DNA from: Siphonodentalium dalli
Taxonomy: Eukaryota; Mollusca; Scaphopoda; Gadilida; Siphonodentaliidae
Assembly (NCBI GenBank): GCA_032622095.1
Contig: CP136061.1
Span: 94,547,345-94,611,344 of the forward strand
DNA: 64,000 nucleotides
Reading direction: 5' to 3'
In this document: one piece after another, positions 11,554 to 22,284 of the stretch
How positions within the stretch are numbered: the first letter of the stretch is position 1
Layout of the letters: each line of letters starts with the position of its first letter
Made by a program: the position numbers and the translations under genes
The notes under the pieces: model-generated
What the model was told of the DNA's origin: nothing
Databases searched by the model: none
What the model saw: the letters and a program-made list of their open reading frames with translations, nothing else

Positions 11554-11950
11554 TACATATTATTGTATACCTCTAGTGGAATACAAGCCAGAACTATTTT
11601 TGTTGACATCGCCAAAAAAGATGACGTACATTACGTCAACGATTCGCTTCGGGTGATACCCCAATCGTTACTGGTCATTCATCAGACTTAAATTACAATA
11701 GACATAGCTATATAGAATCGATGAAGGTGACAGTCATGGATTGAACGTATCGGCCAGACTCGTTTTGGTCGGCGCATAGTTACATTTCTCTCAAGCTAAG
11801 CTCTCACGAAATATATCCATGTGCCATCGGCAACTCATTTAATAAAATATTCTTGATTAAGATGCGATTTGTCTTCCGTCTATGTATTTGCCTGTACAAG
11901 ACTGTGTATTACATACCACATTTGTATAATGTATAATGATATGTATTTAC

Positions 11951-12094
11951 CGGTACACGACTGTGTGTTACATGCCACACTTGTTTCTAGACTATTCCCG
12001 ATACATCCCGGGCCGTCAGTACAGGTTCTTGTTCTAGTCAGAGTTCCGCCACCACAGTTAGCATTACAAGCACCATTCGACCACTGTGACCAGG
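11951..12094 (-). CDS. Thrombospondin type-1 exon B1
   Basis: The acceptor TTTTTCAG precedes CCTGGTCACAG and the donor is GTAAAT. The exon is 144 bp, phase 1-1. It encodes AWSQWSNGAC (W-x-x-W), CNANCGGG (Asn replaces the Ser/Thr of the O-fucose site), RTRTCTDGPGC and CNTQSC. It is nearly identical to 9568-9711. Confidence 0.9.
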
Positions 12095-12118
12095 CTGAAA
12101 AAGAGATATATTGTGAGT

Positions 12119-12173
12119 TCCGTCACCACAGTAAGTGCAATAAGCACCATTCGACCACTGGGTCCAGGCTGAC
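12119..12173 (-). pseudogene. TSP1 exon fragment (B type)
   Basis: After a CAG the minus strand reads AWTQWSNGAYC and then diverges, retaining only the first third of a B-type TSP1 repeat about 25 bp upstream of exon B1. It is directly followed on the plus strand by a TTAA-family MITE, which may have truncated it. Confidence 0.65.
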
Positions 12174-12175
12174 GA

Positions 12176-12425
12176 AGATGGATAACTTTAAAATCAAGTG
12201 GTTATTATTACCACTTGATTTTAGAGTTATCCATCTTCATCCGCAATTTGTCCGTTTGACCACGTGTTTTCTGGGCCACATCTCGAGAAATTAACAAACT
12301 TTAAGAATCGATATCTGATCACTCTTGAGCTTTGATGGGTGGGTTCCTTGACTCAAATCATATATTTTTTACACCCGAAGCCAAAGAAATAGTAATTTAG
12401 GAGCGTCTTATCGGATTGAGTACCT
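12176..12425. mobile_element. Family C TTAA element, left-truncated
   Basis: The right end GATTGAGTACCT is followed by TTAA (12426-12429). It contains the inverted pair GATAACTTTAAAATCAAGTG / CACTTGATTTTAGAGTTATC at its left. Characteristic internal blocks are CTGATCACTCTTGAGC and ATATTTTTTACACCCGAAGC. Confidence 0.7.
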
Positions 12426-12429
12426 TTAA

Positions 12430-13190
12430 GTACTCAAGTAAAGTACATTACTTTTTCGTTTTTTGTGAATTTCTGTTTTCCCAAAAACAGAGAAATATGA
12501 ATTTCCCTCCCCAAAAACAGAAAAATGTGATCTTTCAATGCGGAAACATTACCTGGAACAGCTGCCAAATTATCTATACCTAGTACGGAATTGTTATGGA
12601 TATTTAAGTGACAATAACACGTGACCATTTTGACACTAAAATAAGCTCCGTTAGTACAAATTTCATCGACATAGGCAATTATTATTGTCTTTAAAATGTT
12701 GAGGTCGCCTCATCGCTATATGTCCACGAAAACTAGCCTCGTCGCGATACATGAATCGATACAAATACATTGTGTATATAACACATATACAGGGTGAAGT
12801 GTACATGCACAGAAGAGTTTCCATTTGCAATGACTCGAATCAGACTCCATTGACTCCACAGTTATTGTATAGTATAATAAGTAGGGTTGGGATATCTGTT
12901 TTTTCGGGGTTTTGGACACAAATTTCCAACAACTGTGATTGTCTCCAAAGTTTCAAACTGCTTACTTTCACGAACTTCATGCAGAGTGGTAGTGGCACAA
13001 AATATGAAATGATGTCGTGCCATTCTCATATATTAAACTGTTTTAAATATTGTTCATATCATGTCATAGAAAATAAGTTCAATGAACCTCCTTCGTAATC
13101 TGAGTTATCTCACTGACGTTATAAAATCATCTCACATTTGCCCCCATTTTTGCTCGTACCTCCCACTGATCGGTACCGCGAATCTACTAA
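12430..13190. other. Intron with no recognised feature apart from a half MITE
   Basis: 12700-12790 matches one arm of the palindromic element at 18748-18908 (TCGCGATACATGAATCGATA). The rest, including a 115-codon plus-strand frame, shows no domain or repeat I recognise. Confidence 0.45.
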
Positions 13191-13199
13191 AGTGTTTGA

Positions 13200-13310
13200 A
13201 AAAGACTCAAATCGAGATTCGATTCGATTTTGATTCATTATCCTGATTCGATTCGAGATTTGATTCGATGTTGAAATTGCCGATTCGTCGGGCCCTATTC
13301 GAGGACCCCC
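13200..13310. mobile_element. Fragment of the GGGCCC-ended hAT-like element
   Basis: Runs of GATTCGATTCGA ending in TCGGGCCCTA match the right end of the complete copy at 25338-26068. Confidence 0.55.
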
Positions 13311-13908
13311 ACATGCAAAATCTCAGTTTACATTCATAGTGCTAATCTAATGTCGTGTTGTATGATGTATATTATTTTATTTATCAAAGATAATCTTATA
13401 TATTGTAATGTTGTGAAACACAATGCGGCAGGTAGTTTGCTATGGAAATTTGCTGGAATAATATAATTTTTGTGCATGAAATTTTTTCATCTTCATTCAG
13501 AGTTAACCTGACATCAATGTATACTCACACTCAATATGCTAACAATGAGGACCACCCCATGATTTTTTTGGAGCAAAAACATAGACTGGGCTTATCCTCA
13601 GGGATGGGATTACTGACGAGTATATACAGTATCTGGGTTAACCTTTTCTATGCTAAATACTCATATGCCATCAAAGTGTTTTTCGAATTGATCTATGAGG
13701 ATATATGTCTCAGTGGGCAAACAACATACTGTACAAAAAAACCATAATCAGAAATGGTAACGCCCTCAAGATCATATTATTAGCCATAAATATAAATTAT
13801 AATATAAAATATATTGTTACATGAATGCACCGCCTCAGAATTCTGTTAAAACAACTAATCCTTCAAATTATTACAAAAAACTACGGCTTATCACTGCAGG
13901 TTTCTCAT

Positions 13909-14109
13909 TCACCACACCAGAAAGCTTCTAAATGCGGATAAAAAATCGGAGGCATTGTGTTCCCGCCAAGAGTGCATGGCCCAGTCATTGTTCATACCTA
14001 AACATCTAAAGCAATTAACACGGTCATAATAGTTACTGCAACTATAAGACATCCAGCGATTACACACCCCACGAAAACACGAAATGTGTTGTCCTGCGAG
14101 ATATCCCAT
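13909..14109 (-). CDS. Unassigned Cys-rich open frame
   Basis: A 66-codon frame with a clustered cysteine/aromatic pattern (CFRGVCNRWMSYSC then CFRC) and no low complexity. A CAG five codons in would give a phase-1 acceptor like the host gene's exons, but its polypyrimidine tract is poor. The frame ends in TGA with no matching phase-1 donor. It could be a small terminal exon of another minus-strand gene or chance. No family recognised. Confidence 0.2.
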   Translation of the reverse strand: MGYLAGQHISCFRGVCNRWMSYSCSNYYDRVNCFRCLGMNNDWAMHSWREHNASDFLSAFRSFLVW

Positions 14110-14166
14110 CGCTATAGCTCAATTTGACACGACCAGATTAGCCTTCCTACAATATCCTAAAACAAT

Positions 14167-14750
14167 AAAGCTTCTCAAATCATTGGCATAGTCAACAGAA
14201 CTTTCATGAACTTGGACATCGACACTTTCTAATCGCTCTACATAACCATGGTGAGACCTATCATCGAATACTGTAACTCTGCATGGAGTCCACATCACAA
14301 ATATCAAAGCATTGTGTTAGAGAAATACAAAGAAAAGCAACGAAACTAGTTTGTCAAATCAAATCTCTATGCTACCGAGACCGAATGATAAGACTCAATC
14401 TGATGTCTTTAAAATATTGAATATTTAGAGGAGATCTAATCGAGGTATATAAACGGTTGAATGGTCATTACAATATCAATGCCTGTGACCTATTAGAAAG
14501 ACATTCATCAGGAAGAACAAGAGGACATAATAAAAAGCTACAGATGCCCATTGTTAACAAGGCCATAGGAAAATATTTCTTCACGCAGAGGGTGGTAAAT
14601 AGCTGGAACTCTCTGCCAGGCTCCAACACTCGATCAATTCAAAATATACATAGACTCATTCTTCTATTATATAAAATACGAGTTCGACAACAAGTAATAT
14701 GTTCAAGTGACTCACAAGTAAATATCGAACGACAATACATATATTTGTAA
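14167..14750 (+). pseudogene. CR1-like non-LTR retrotransposon 3' fragment
   Basis: With one frameshift near 14315 and two in-frame stops, the plus strand reads as the C-terminal part of a CR1/L2-clade reverse transcriptase. Visible blocks are KASQIIGIVNRTF, VRPIIEYCNSAWSP, the IQRKATKLV helix, GDLIEVYKRLNG, RGHNKKL, and FFTQRVVNSWNSLP. The reverse-transcriptase catalytic part is missing, as expected for 5' truncation. It is inactive and antisense to the host gene. Confidence 0.8.
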
Positions 14751-15440
14751 ACAAGCATTGCAAATAATGTTATTGGGACGAAAAGTCGCAAGACTTGTTC
14801 CGTATTATGATGATGATATGATTGATAGAACAAACCACTATTATGATGATCGTGTCGTTATTTGTTTAAAATACGTATCAATTGACATATATGCACCCGT
14901 TCCCTCATTAAAATAAACATATTTCGACCATTTTAGAGGACCTCCGCGAATTCGGGGACCTACGCAAATAGACCACCGCAATAGGGACCTACTGCGAATT
15001 GTCACAACCGGAAAACCCATTATCTATAAATAAAATGCCCAGCGAACCACAGCTCTCTAGAATCTCTAGGACAGTATACACCCGAGGGCGTTAATAATTC
15101 CTTGAAGCGGAATGTTGTTCACCCACTGAGACACCTATACTCTCATAGATCAATCAAAAAACTACTTTGATGTCTTATAATTAAACGATAAAACTGATTT
15201 TCAACTATCTACTATTAATCCATCACAAAAAATAAATTGACAAAACAGAATTTTCTGTTGGGCGATCTCTGAATCTGGTTGATGGGTCGAAAATAAATTG
15301 GTCGAAATTGGCAACAACCAAGCGAACATTCAGAAAGTAAATACACTTCAATTTCAATTTTCTTCAATAAACTATCAATAATGAAGCAAAGACTTCTTGT
15401 TTGGCTACTATTTAAGTTTAAAATGTTTTAATAATTATCA
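14750..15440. other. Intron, nothing recognised
   Basis: AT-rich sequence without coding character, tandem repeats or termini that I could identify. Confidence 0.45.
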
Positions 15441-15449
15441 ACACACATA

Positions 15450-15564
15450 CAGTAATGCCCTAATTAATCGACTGCTTAACAACAAGCCATATTTCTGACT
15501 AAATCCTGAAAAGTTACCCATAATTCTGCTGTGGTTAAGCAGTCAATTAATTAGGGCATTAATG
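15450..15564. mobile_element. Family A MITE, internally deleted
   Basis: CAGTAATGCCCTAATTAATC left end and TTAGGGCATTAATG right end with TA flanks. One arm has lost its inner part. Confidence 0.75.
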
Positions 15565-16018
15565 TAGTCAAATCCAAAGCCATGGTCCCTGCTGACTGGT
15601 TAGCGATCTCCGGTAAAATGATTAACTCCTAATGTAAACAAATGCCCTGGTCACATCTAATGTTATTGTGGCAAATGACATGTCAGTATCATTAGAATGA
15701 AAGTAAAATGTTAATAGGGTTGTAGTCGAGTAACACATTCTATTTATTCCCAACAAAATTATCCATGTTCATCAGCCAATGGATCAGTCGGATTCATTTG
15801 TTTTCGCAGTAACTACAAGTTGTCATGGATGATTTTCTGAAAATTGGGCAAATGGATAAATGTGGCACGTATTTTGAACGTTCAGTCGAGCATTACAAAA
15901 ATATTAATATGGCTTAAATGCAATAACAGAAGTATAGTACAGTTTCCGTAAGGAACAGAAACATTAAATTACTCGCTCACTCATGACTTAATTTTCGGTA
16001 TTCACTCAAAAACACTAG

Positions 16019-16230
16019 ATACCTTACTCGTATTTAAATTCGTGCAGTACTATTTTTCGCTCAGTTTTGAATTCGCGCACTTTGAATTCACCTAGCTGCG
16101 TGAATAAAAAACTGACAAAAATATTTTCGTAAATGGATTTCATGACAGTTTCAGATCTTAATCGTCAATGAAGATACATCATGCATAAATATAACATATA
16201 AAACTGCATCATCAATGTGGGAAATAGTTC
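16019..16230. mobile_element. Family L left end
   Basis: Begins TA then CCTTACTCGTATTTAAATTC and matches the left part of the complete element at 56634-57372. The right part is replaced by family C sequence. Confidence 0.6.
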
Positions 16231-17154
16231 CTCAACACTAATCAAATATTTTTTACCCCCGAACAGACCTGTTTACTTTCCCGATTTCGGCGGGAGTCTC
16301 CCGATTTTGTGTCATTTCTCATGTGCTCCCGATCGGGAAACGAAATCTCCCGATTCAAACGATAAAACAAAAAATTAGTCAACGGCTGTATTAAGCAATA
16401 AGCCATGCATGCTATAGTGTTACAAAGCAATTAGGAATATATCGCCTGCGAGTCAAACAGTGACAAAATGTTGACACAACGTCGACTCTTTTGTTTAACA
16501 GCGTTGAGTAAGTAAATGCAGTCTTCAATGTCCAGACACGGATTATAATATATCAAAGAAGAAGCCTTCCTTTTTTGGCCACACTTAATAAAGTGTTGGT
16601 TTCTGCTCGTCCCGACCAACTGCTTTAAAACCGCCGACTCAAATTATTATATTGCTGATTTAAACTTTTTGTTCGTTTTTGTGTCGGTGAAAGTTCCGTT
16701 TCCGTCTTTTTGGTACTCCGTGTTTTGTATACGCAATGATAACATAACGCGAATCGAACGGACCTCAAACAATTATGTCAAAAATTCAACGATGATATCA
16801 GATAGCACCATTTTATAGTGTGCAACTATAGTTTTAATCGTTGTATTGCCTTGTTCGAAATAAAACGTGATCCATAACCTGAAAATCGTAATTTTATTTC
16901 CAAATGATTCAGTGAATTCAAGGACATAATTGTGGCAGATGAAAACCCAATGCAACAGTCTATATGACATTTAAAATGAAAAATATGAAGTTTTTTTCCA
17001 CGATACTGACATTGAAAAAAAATCTTCCGATTTTTCACTAAATCTCCTGATTTCTGAGGACAAATCTCCTGATTTCCAATTTTGAAAGTAAACAGGTCTG
17101 CCCCCGAAGCCAAATAAATAGTAATTTAGGAGCGTCTGATGGGATTGAGTACCT
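16228..17154. mobile_element. Family C element interrupted by an hAT-like insertion
   Basis: 16228-16263 and 17101-17154 together form the right part of a family C copy ending GATTGAGTACCT before TTAA (17155-17158). The insertion at 16264-17100 splits it. Confidence 0.75.
16264..17100. mobile_element. hAT-like element, 837 bp
   Basis: Perfect 16-bp terminal repeats CAGACCTGTTTACTTT / AAAGTAAACAGGTCTG, with a perfect 8-bp duplication CCCCCGAA on both sides (16256-16263, 17101-17108). Sub-terminal CTCCCGATT repeats are present at both ends. No transposase frame. Confidence 0.9.
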
Positions 17155-17692
17155 TTAAATCAAGTAATTTTTCTGTTTATTATATTCCACTATATATTGA
17201 GAAATAGCCATACGAGTCTTCTGTATACAATTATAGTAAATCCCGGGTATAAATTAACTGCAAAATAACACCTTTTTAGACTAGACTCATGAAGTATATT
17301 ATTGTGCAAATATAATGTTACACAATACACAAGCTTTCGATCCTTCTAGGGATCTTTATCAAGTGAAGTCAATATAAACATGTGATTTACCAGAAATACG
17401 AATAATATCACCTTTATACCCATGATGCATACATTTTGATAGCGTGTATGAATACACAAAGACCTTTGTTCAGATAATTTATGTTCAATAGCAGATTTGT
17501 GTACCAACTTAAATGGACAGTTTTGTACTGACCTAATAATTCTATGTTGACCTAATAATGCTAAGTTCACCTAATAAACCTACATTGACGTAATAAATGT
17601 AACGTCTAACAAGCAGGCTTTATGTAGGCTACGGAGGTAGTGAGATGTGGTTAATATAGTCTTGATTCTGATAATTTATGTTCAATAGCAGA

Positions 17693-18036
17693 CAAGCCTT
17701 GAAATAGCGTGTCTGTCATTTGCAGAATGAGGTCCCCAGAGGGAGAATTTAGTGATGCTACTCCGCATAGCGGGCTAGCATCACCAAATTCACCCTCTGG
17801 GAACCTCATTCTGCTGAGGTGTAAGCAGAATGAGGTCCCCAGAGGGTGAATTTGGTGATGCTAGCCCGCTATGCGGGGTAGCATCACTAAATTCACCCTC
17901 TGGGGACCTCATTCTGAAAATGAGGTCCCCAGAGGGTGAATTTGGTGATGCTAGCCCGCTATGCGGGGTAGCATCACTAAATTCACCCTCTGGGGACCTC
18001 ATTCTGCAAATGACAGACATGCTATTTCAAGGCTTG
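17693..18036. mobile_element. hAT-like MITE of family E, triple-hairpin form
   Basis: CAAGCCTTGAAATAG / CTATTTCAAGGCTTG ends with a perfect 8-bp duplication ATAGCAGA (17685-17692, 18037-18044). It holds three copies of the GAATGAGGT palindrome rather than two. A related uninterrupted sequence at about 17486-17530 serves as the empty site. Confidence 0.9.
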
Positions 18037-18061
18037 ATAGCAGATTTGTGTACTAACTTAC

Positions 18062-18217
18062 ATGGACAGTTTTGAGTGTTACACGTTGGATCTGGTATTA
18101 CGATATTACTTCCCACACATCCTGTGCCACCCTGACATGAGCGGGTCCTTGATAATGTTCCACCACCACATGACACACTGCAGTCAGAATCCGTCCATGA
18201 TGCCCAGACACCGATGG
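18062..18217 (-). CDS. Thrombospondin type-1 exon A1
   Basis: The acceptor CATTGCAG precedes CCATCGGTG and the donor is GTAAGT. The 156-bp phase 1-1 exon encodes one TSP1 repeat: GVWASWTDSDC with a W-x-x-W C-mannosylation motif, then CSVSCGGG (O-fucose type), RTRSCQGGTGC and CNTQNC, six cysteines in all. It is the first repeat after the EGF chain. An hAT-like MITE sits 25 bp inside the downstream intron. Confidence 0.9.
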
Positions 18218-18229
18218 CTGCAATGAATT

Positions 18230-18747
18230 TCCATTATTTTTTCATTTTGTAATTCCTCATTTTACTTTTTTAAATTAAAGAACTGAAAATAAATCGAGGA
18301 TCTCCAACGATTCCCCAATTCTTGTAATTTACTGGACGAGTTTCTAATTATTACTTGATCTAAAACCTTCATAAAAACGATAAGCATACTTAAATGAGAT
18401 GAGAAACTAAAAGCGGTTTTAAATCAAGTCGGAAGTTTATCCAAGGTCTCCGAAAAAAGTAATAGTGCCACATAAATAACACATTTTAGGGTATTTAATG
18501 ATTTAAATTTAATGAAATATTTGTTCAAACTAAATCAACAAAGTCACAAATATCAATTTAGTGTACAGAATGTAAACAGACGACAAGCCAGAAGTCTAAT
18601 GTCACATTACCGCACAACAATACATTTGAGTACATCTGGCGGGCTAGTTCCTGTTATACAATGGTCGTTGATTATGGTATTATAGAATGAGTATATACAT
18701 GTATAATGAAAGAAGGGTCGAATCATGTAATAAATAATAAATATGTT
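18230..18747. other. Intron, nothing recognised
   Basis: AT-rich sequence between TSP1 exon A1 and the palindrome at 18748. No feature seen. Confidence 0.45.
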
Positions 18748-18908
18748 TTGTATACACAATGTGTTTGTATCGATTCATGTATCACGACAAGGATAGTTTT
18801 CGAGGCCATAAAGCGATGAGGCGACCTTGGTCGCTGAGTCGCTATGTGGCCACGAAAACTAGCCGAGTCACGATACATGAATTGTTACAAATACAATGTG
18901 TATATAAC
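18748..18908. mobile_element. Palindromic element (family P)
   Basis: The arms pair over about 70 bp: TGTATACACAATGTGTTTGT against ACAAATACAATGTGTATATA, with TCGATTCATGTATCACGAC-type inner arms. A half copy lies at 12700-12790. Confidence 0.65.
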
Positions 18909-18975
18909 AGGTTTATCTACCATTTGTGGGACAGAATCCACCACACAAATTACATTTTAGGAGATTTTAAATTGC

Positions 18976-19065
18976 GGTTGTAAAATGGATAACTCTAAAA
19001 TCAAGTGGTTATTATTGTTAATAGATATCTAATCACTCTGAGCTTTGATGGGTGGGTTCACATGA
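18976..19065. mobile_element. Family C fragment
   Basis: GGATAACTCTAAAATCAAGT and CACTCTGAGCTTTGATGGGT blocks only. Confidence 0.6.
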
Positions 19066-19204
19066 TTATCTCAATTTGCTAAATTCTCCCAACCTGCAAG
19101 TTCACGCGAATATGCCTGATGGAAATTGATTTCAATGGACACAATCTTTTACACCTGCATTTTATATAATTATATAATAAATACTCAACAAATATGTATT
19201 AGTT

Positions 19205-19790
19205 ACTTTGTGATATGTTTTACCATAATACCCACGATGGGAGGCAATCAAATAATGTTAAAATCTAGGAACTATTTGTTTTATAGTGTGCAAGAATATA
19301 CATTGGAATTTTGTATTAATGTTTCACGCGATTGATGTGATGTCAGTTCATTCATGATTTAGCATTCATGACGTCATGTGCACCTTGTACCGCAACTGCA
19401 GTAATGATACAGATGTTTTTATCGCCAATTCGTTATTGCCAATTTTATCAGTGAATTTCTTAGGAAAAAACATATACAGACTGACTGAATGATAAAAGGG
19501 ACCGAGTCCTCGACTATATATGCTCTGACTCTCTTCTGGGGGGTCAACGTCATATAATAAACATACCAGTATCACAGAGAGATCCAGTGTAGCCTGAGTT
19601 ACAGACACACGTATAACCAGATGATGATGTCACACAGGTACCGAAGACGCACTGGTTGTTATCACAGAAACTGATGACTAAAAATAAGATAAAGATTTGT
19701 TATAAATCAGCAACCAATCAAACTATATATATTTATTTTTTTATAGTGCCTTGACTTATTTGGTTTTAATAACAATATATGCCAAAAAAT
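19205..19790. repeat. Segmental duplication, copy 1 (contains EGF exon 16)
   Basis: Matches 20795-21367 almost throughout, including exon, both splice sites and flanking intron. Ends in a family B fragment (GTGCCTTGACTTATTTGGTT). Confidence 0.85.
19567..19677 (-). CDS. EGF exon 16 (last EGF, duplicate of exon 15)
   Basis: It has the same acceptor context as exon 15 (TTTTTAG) and the same donor GTATGT. The exon is 111 bp, phase 1-1, and encodes ISFCDNNQCVFGTC and CVCNSGYTG. Differences from exon 15 are few and keep the frame, which suggests both copies are functional. Confidence 0.88.
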
Positions 19791-19819
19791 TACGTGTCAA
19801 AGACACAATTTAAAATTAC

Positions 19820-20329
19820 TCTGATATCGCATGGAAACAAACAACTTCGGAGATAACATCACTGGAGCGATTCTCTATGTTACAAATGGATTTGGTTATG
19901 TCCAATATATGGATTTATTGCCGAATGTTTCTGCAACATAAGGAAGATTATCTATTAATTGCTCGATTAATTGCACTTATTCCAAATGAAGCTGACATGC
20001 AAACATGAGTATTGTGTCAGAATGAATATTACGACAGAGTATCTCATGTTATCATTGGATGTCATCACATGTGTTCTGATAGAGATGAAGTTGAATTTGA
20101 ACTTTTAGAAAAGTTTGGAGTAGTCACTTATGTTCTGTATGACACGTTATCAATCGAATTGAAAACTCCTGTTCACTTAGCTGGGATGCTTGATTGTTTC
20201 ATAACAGTGGATATGTCTCTCGATTTTGATAAAATCACCAATTTCTTTATCCGTAATACTTGCAAATTGTGGCGGCGATATCACGATAAATTAATACCAG
20301 AGAAGATATTGGGAAACTCTGCTGAATAA
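19820..20329 (+). pseudogene. Non-LTR retrotransposon C-terminal fragment
   Basis: A 170-codon plus-strand frame is broken by one TGA at 20006, which probably replaces a Cys codon. It resembles the tail after the reverse transcriptase of LINE polyproteins: IWIYCRMFLQHKEDYLLIARL, then a Cys/His knuckle VLCQNEYYDRVSHVIIGCHH with following RDE, ending near CKLWRRYHDKL. A T-rich and TATG-rich tail follows (20340-20480). The clade cannot be fixed. Confidence 0.6.
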
Positions 20330-20794
20330 AGACAGCCGTTGGATAGTCCGACATTGTTTATATATTATATACATATATATACACGATAGCATATTCCTTT
20401 CAAATATGTATGTGTATGAATATGTATGTATGTATATATATGTATACATATACATGTATGTGTATATATTGACACGGTATAGTAACACCTGTTCTTTGGT
20501 CATTTCATATATATGTTGTGGCCATTCAGCTGCCTGTACCTCGTGTGGGTGGTGCAACATGGAATTTGATATCCGTGCACTATTCCATTCCCGTATAATT
20601 CTCATGAAATCAATTGGTGCTGGGTCTAATGAAAAATTTCTTTTTTCCTTCTTTTTTTTCTCTTTTCAGTTGTTTAAGCATTATATTCATGTATATTCTT
20701 TTGTAAGATCTTCATATTGATATGGAGGAATAAAAGATACTGATTTATAAATTCGATTAAAACCTTATTTTTGGGACTGTATGTCCAGTAACTG

Positions 20795-21367
20795 TGCTTT
20801 GTGATATGTTTTACCATAATACACACAATGGGAGGCAATCAAATAATGTTAAAAACTATTTGTTTATAGTGCGCAAGAATATATGTTGGAATGTTGTTTT
20901 AATGTTTCATGCGATTGATGTGACGTCAGTTCATTCATGATTTTGACCAGTCAATGACGTCATGTACACCTAGTACCGCAACTGCAGTAATGATACAGAT
21001 GTTTTTATCGCCAATTTTATTAGTGAACTTCTTATGAAATGGTAGATAAAACAACATATACAGACTGAATGATAAGAGGGACCGAGTCCTCGACTATATA
21101 TGCTCTGACTCTATTCTGGGGGGTCAACGTTATATAATAAACATACCAGTATCACAGAGAGATCCAGTGTAGCCTGAGTTACAGACACACATATAACCAG
21201 ATGACGTTGTCACACAGGTACCGAAGACGCACTGGTTGTTATTACAGAAACTGACGACTAAAAATAAGATAAAGGTTTGTTATAAATCAGCAACCAACCA
21301 TTCAACTATATATCTTTTTTTATAGTGCCTTGACATACGGTTTTAATAACAATCTATGCCATAAAAT
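20795..21367. repeat. Segmental duplication, copy 2 (contains EGF exon 15)
   Basis: Partner of 19205-19790, offset about 1.58 kb, with a few small indels and substitutions. Confidence 0.85.
21147..21257 (-). CDS. EGF exon 15 (duplicate of exon 16)
   Basis: The acceptor TTTTTAG precedes TCGTCAGTTTC and the donor is GTATGT. The exon is 111 bp, phase 1-1. It encodes VSFCNNNQCVFGTC and CVCNSGYTG and lacks calcium-binding features. It is nearly identical to 19567-19677, and the similarity extends into both flanking introns. Confidence 0.88.
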
Positions 21368-21700
21368 ATGATTAAAATACTATAATTTATCATTTGGAAC
21401 GTCTGTGTCTCAGAAGGTGCCCATAGAGTAGAAATCATAAAATCAATTCCCCTGTTATGGCTCTCAGAATTCAACCAATTTCAAACTGTAGTTTATTTTC
21501 AATGGAAGGGGAATAACACTATATTTAAATATATAGAGTTATTCCCCTTCCATTGAAAATAATCAACTTTGTGCAGAAACTTCAGAACAGACGTCGATAT
21601 CTCAACAAAAACAACATGTTCACAGTTTATTACATCAAATAAGTTGAAGAGGTGTGACTGTCCCAATGGGACTAAGGATACCCCAAGTGGCAAGTGGCAG
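21305..21700. mobile_element. Family B element (TTAA type), partial
   Basis: Contains GTGCCTTGACATACGGTTTT, the hairpin ATTTTCAATGGAAGGGGAAT with its complement around 21500-21566, and CAACATGTTCACAGTTTATT. Related copies lie near 28.6, 43.2 and 53.0 kb. Confidence 0.7.
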
Positions 21701-21859
21701 CGCGAACCCTGATACTAAGATGTTTCACATGTCAGTAAACATTTAGTTAAAATAACAGTTCCCATTGCAGGTGAACAACCCTGACCCTAATCTTAAACCT
21801 ATTGACTGGAAAATGTAGGAATAAAAGCTTGAACAAAAGTATGCATGTTGCAAAAAAAT

Positions 21860-22251
21860 TTATAAGTCGAAAAAGGGGGATAACTCCACCAAAAAATGTC
21901 GGACAGACGTCATAATCACAGGTGCACAGGTTCCCATGGTACTAAATATCTGTGCCAAGTTTTTAAAAAATTGACCTAAAAATGTAGGAATAAAAGCTAT
22001 GACAAAATTATACATGTCGCGAAAATATTCTAAGTCAAAAAAGGGGGGGATAACTCCACCAAAAAATGTCCGACAGACGTCATAATCAAAGGTGCACAGG
22101 TTCCCATGGTGGTTGATGTCTGTGCCAAGTTTCATGGAAAATGATAAAAAAATACGACTGAGAAAATCTCTGGACAAATTTGTGTCCACGGACGGACGAC
22201 GGACAGACGGCACAGCTGATTCCAGTATACCCCCCGCAACTTGCGGGGGGT
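21860..22251. repeat. Two units of a GATAACTCCACC repeat ending in a hairpin (family N)
   Basis: Two units of about 175 bp carrying GGGGATAACTCCACCAAAAA and a CAGACGTCATAATCA block, then a run of ACGGACGGACGACGGACAGACG. It ends in a perfect hairpin, TACCCCCCGCAA facing TTGCGGGGGGTA. Confidence 0.75.
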
Positions 22252-22284
22252 ATAATTGCAATGTTTTGAAGCTTCCTCTTTCAA

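Noticed and set aside
11037-11615. Longest open frame in the window (192 codons, minus strand)
   Set aside because: It runs through a MITE, intron and TSP1 exon A2 in one frame by chance. Only 11049-11198 has splice sites and a domain.
17790-18075. Recurrent frame MRSPEGEFGDASPLCGVASLNSPSG
   Set aside because: Translation of family E palindromes; identical on both strands.
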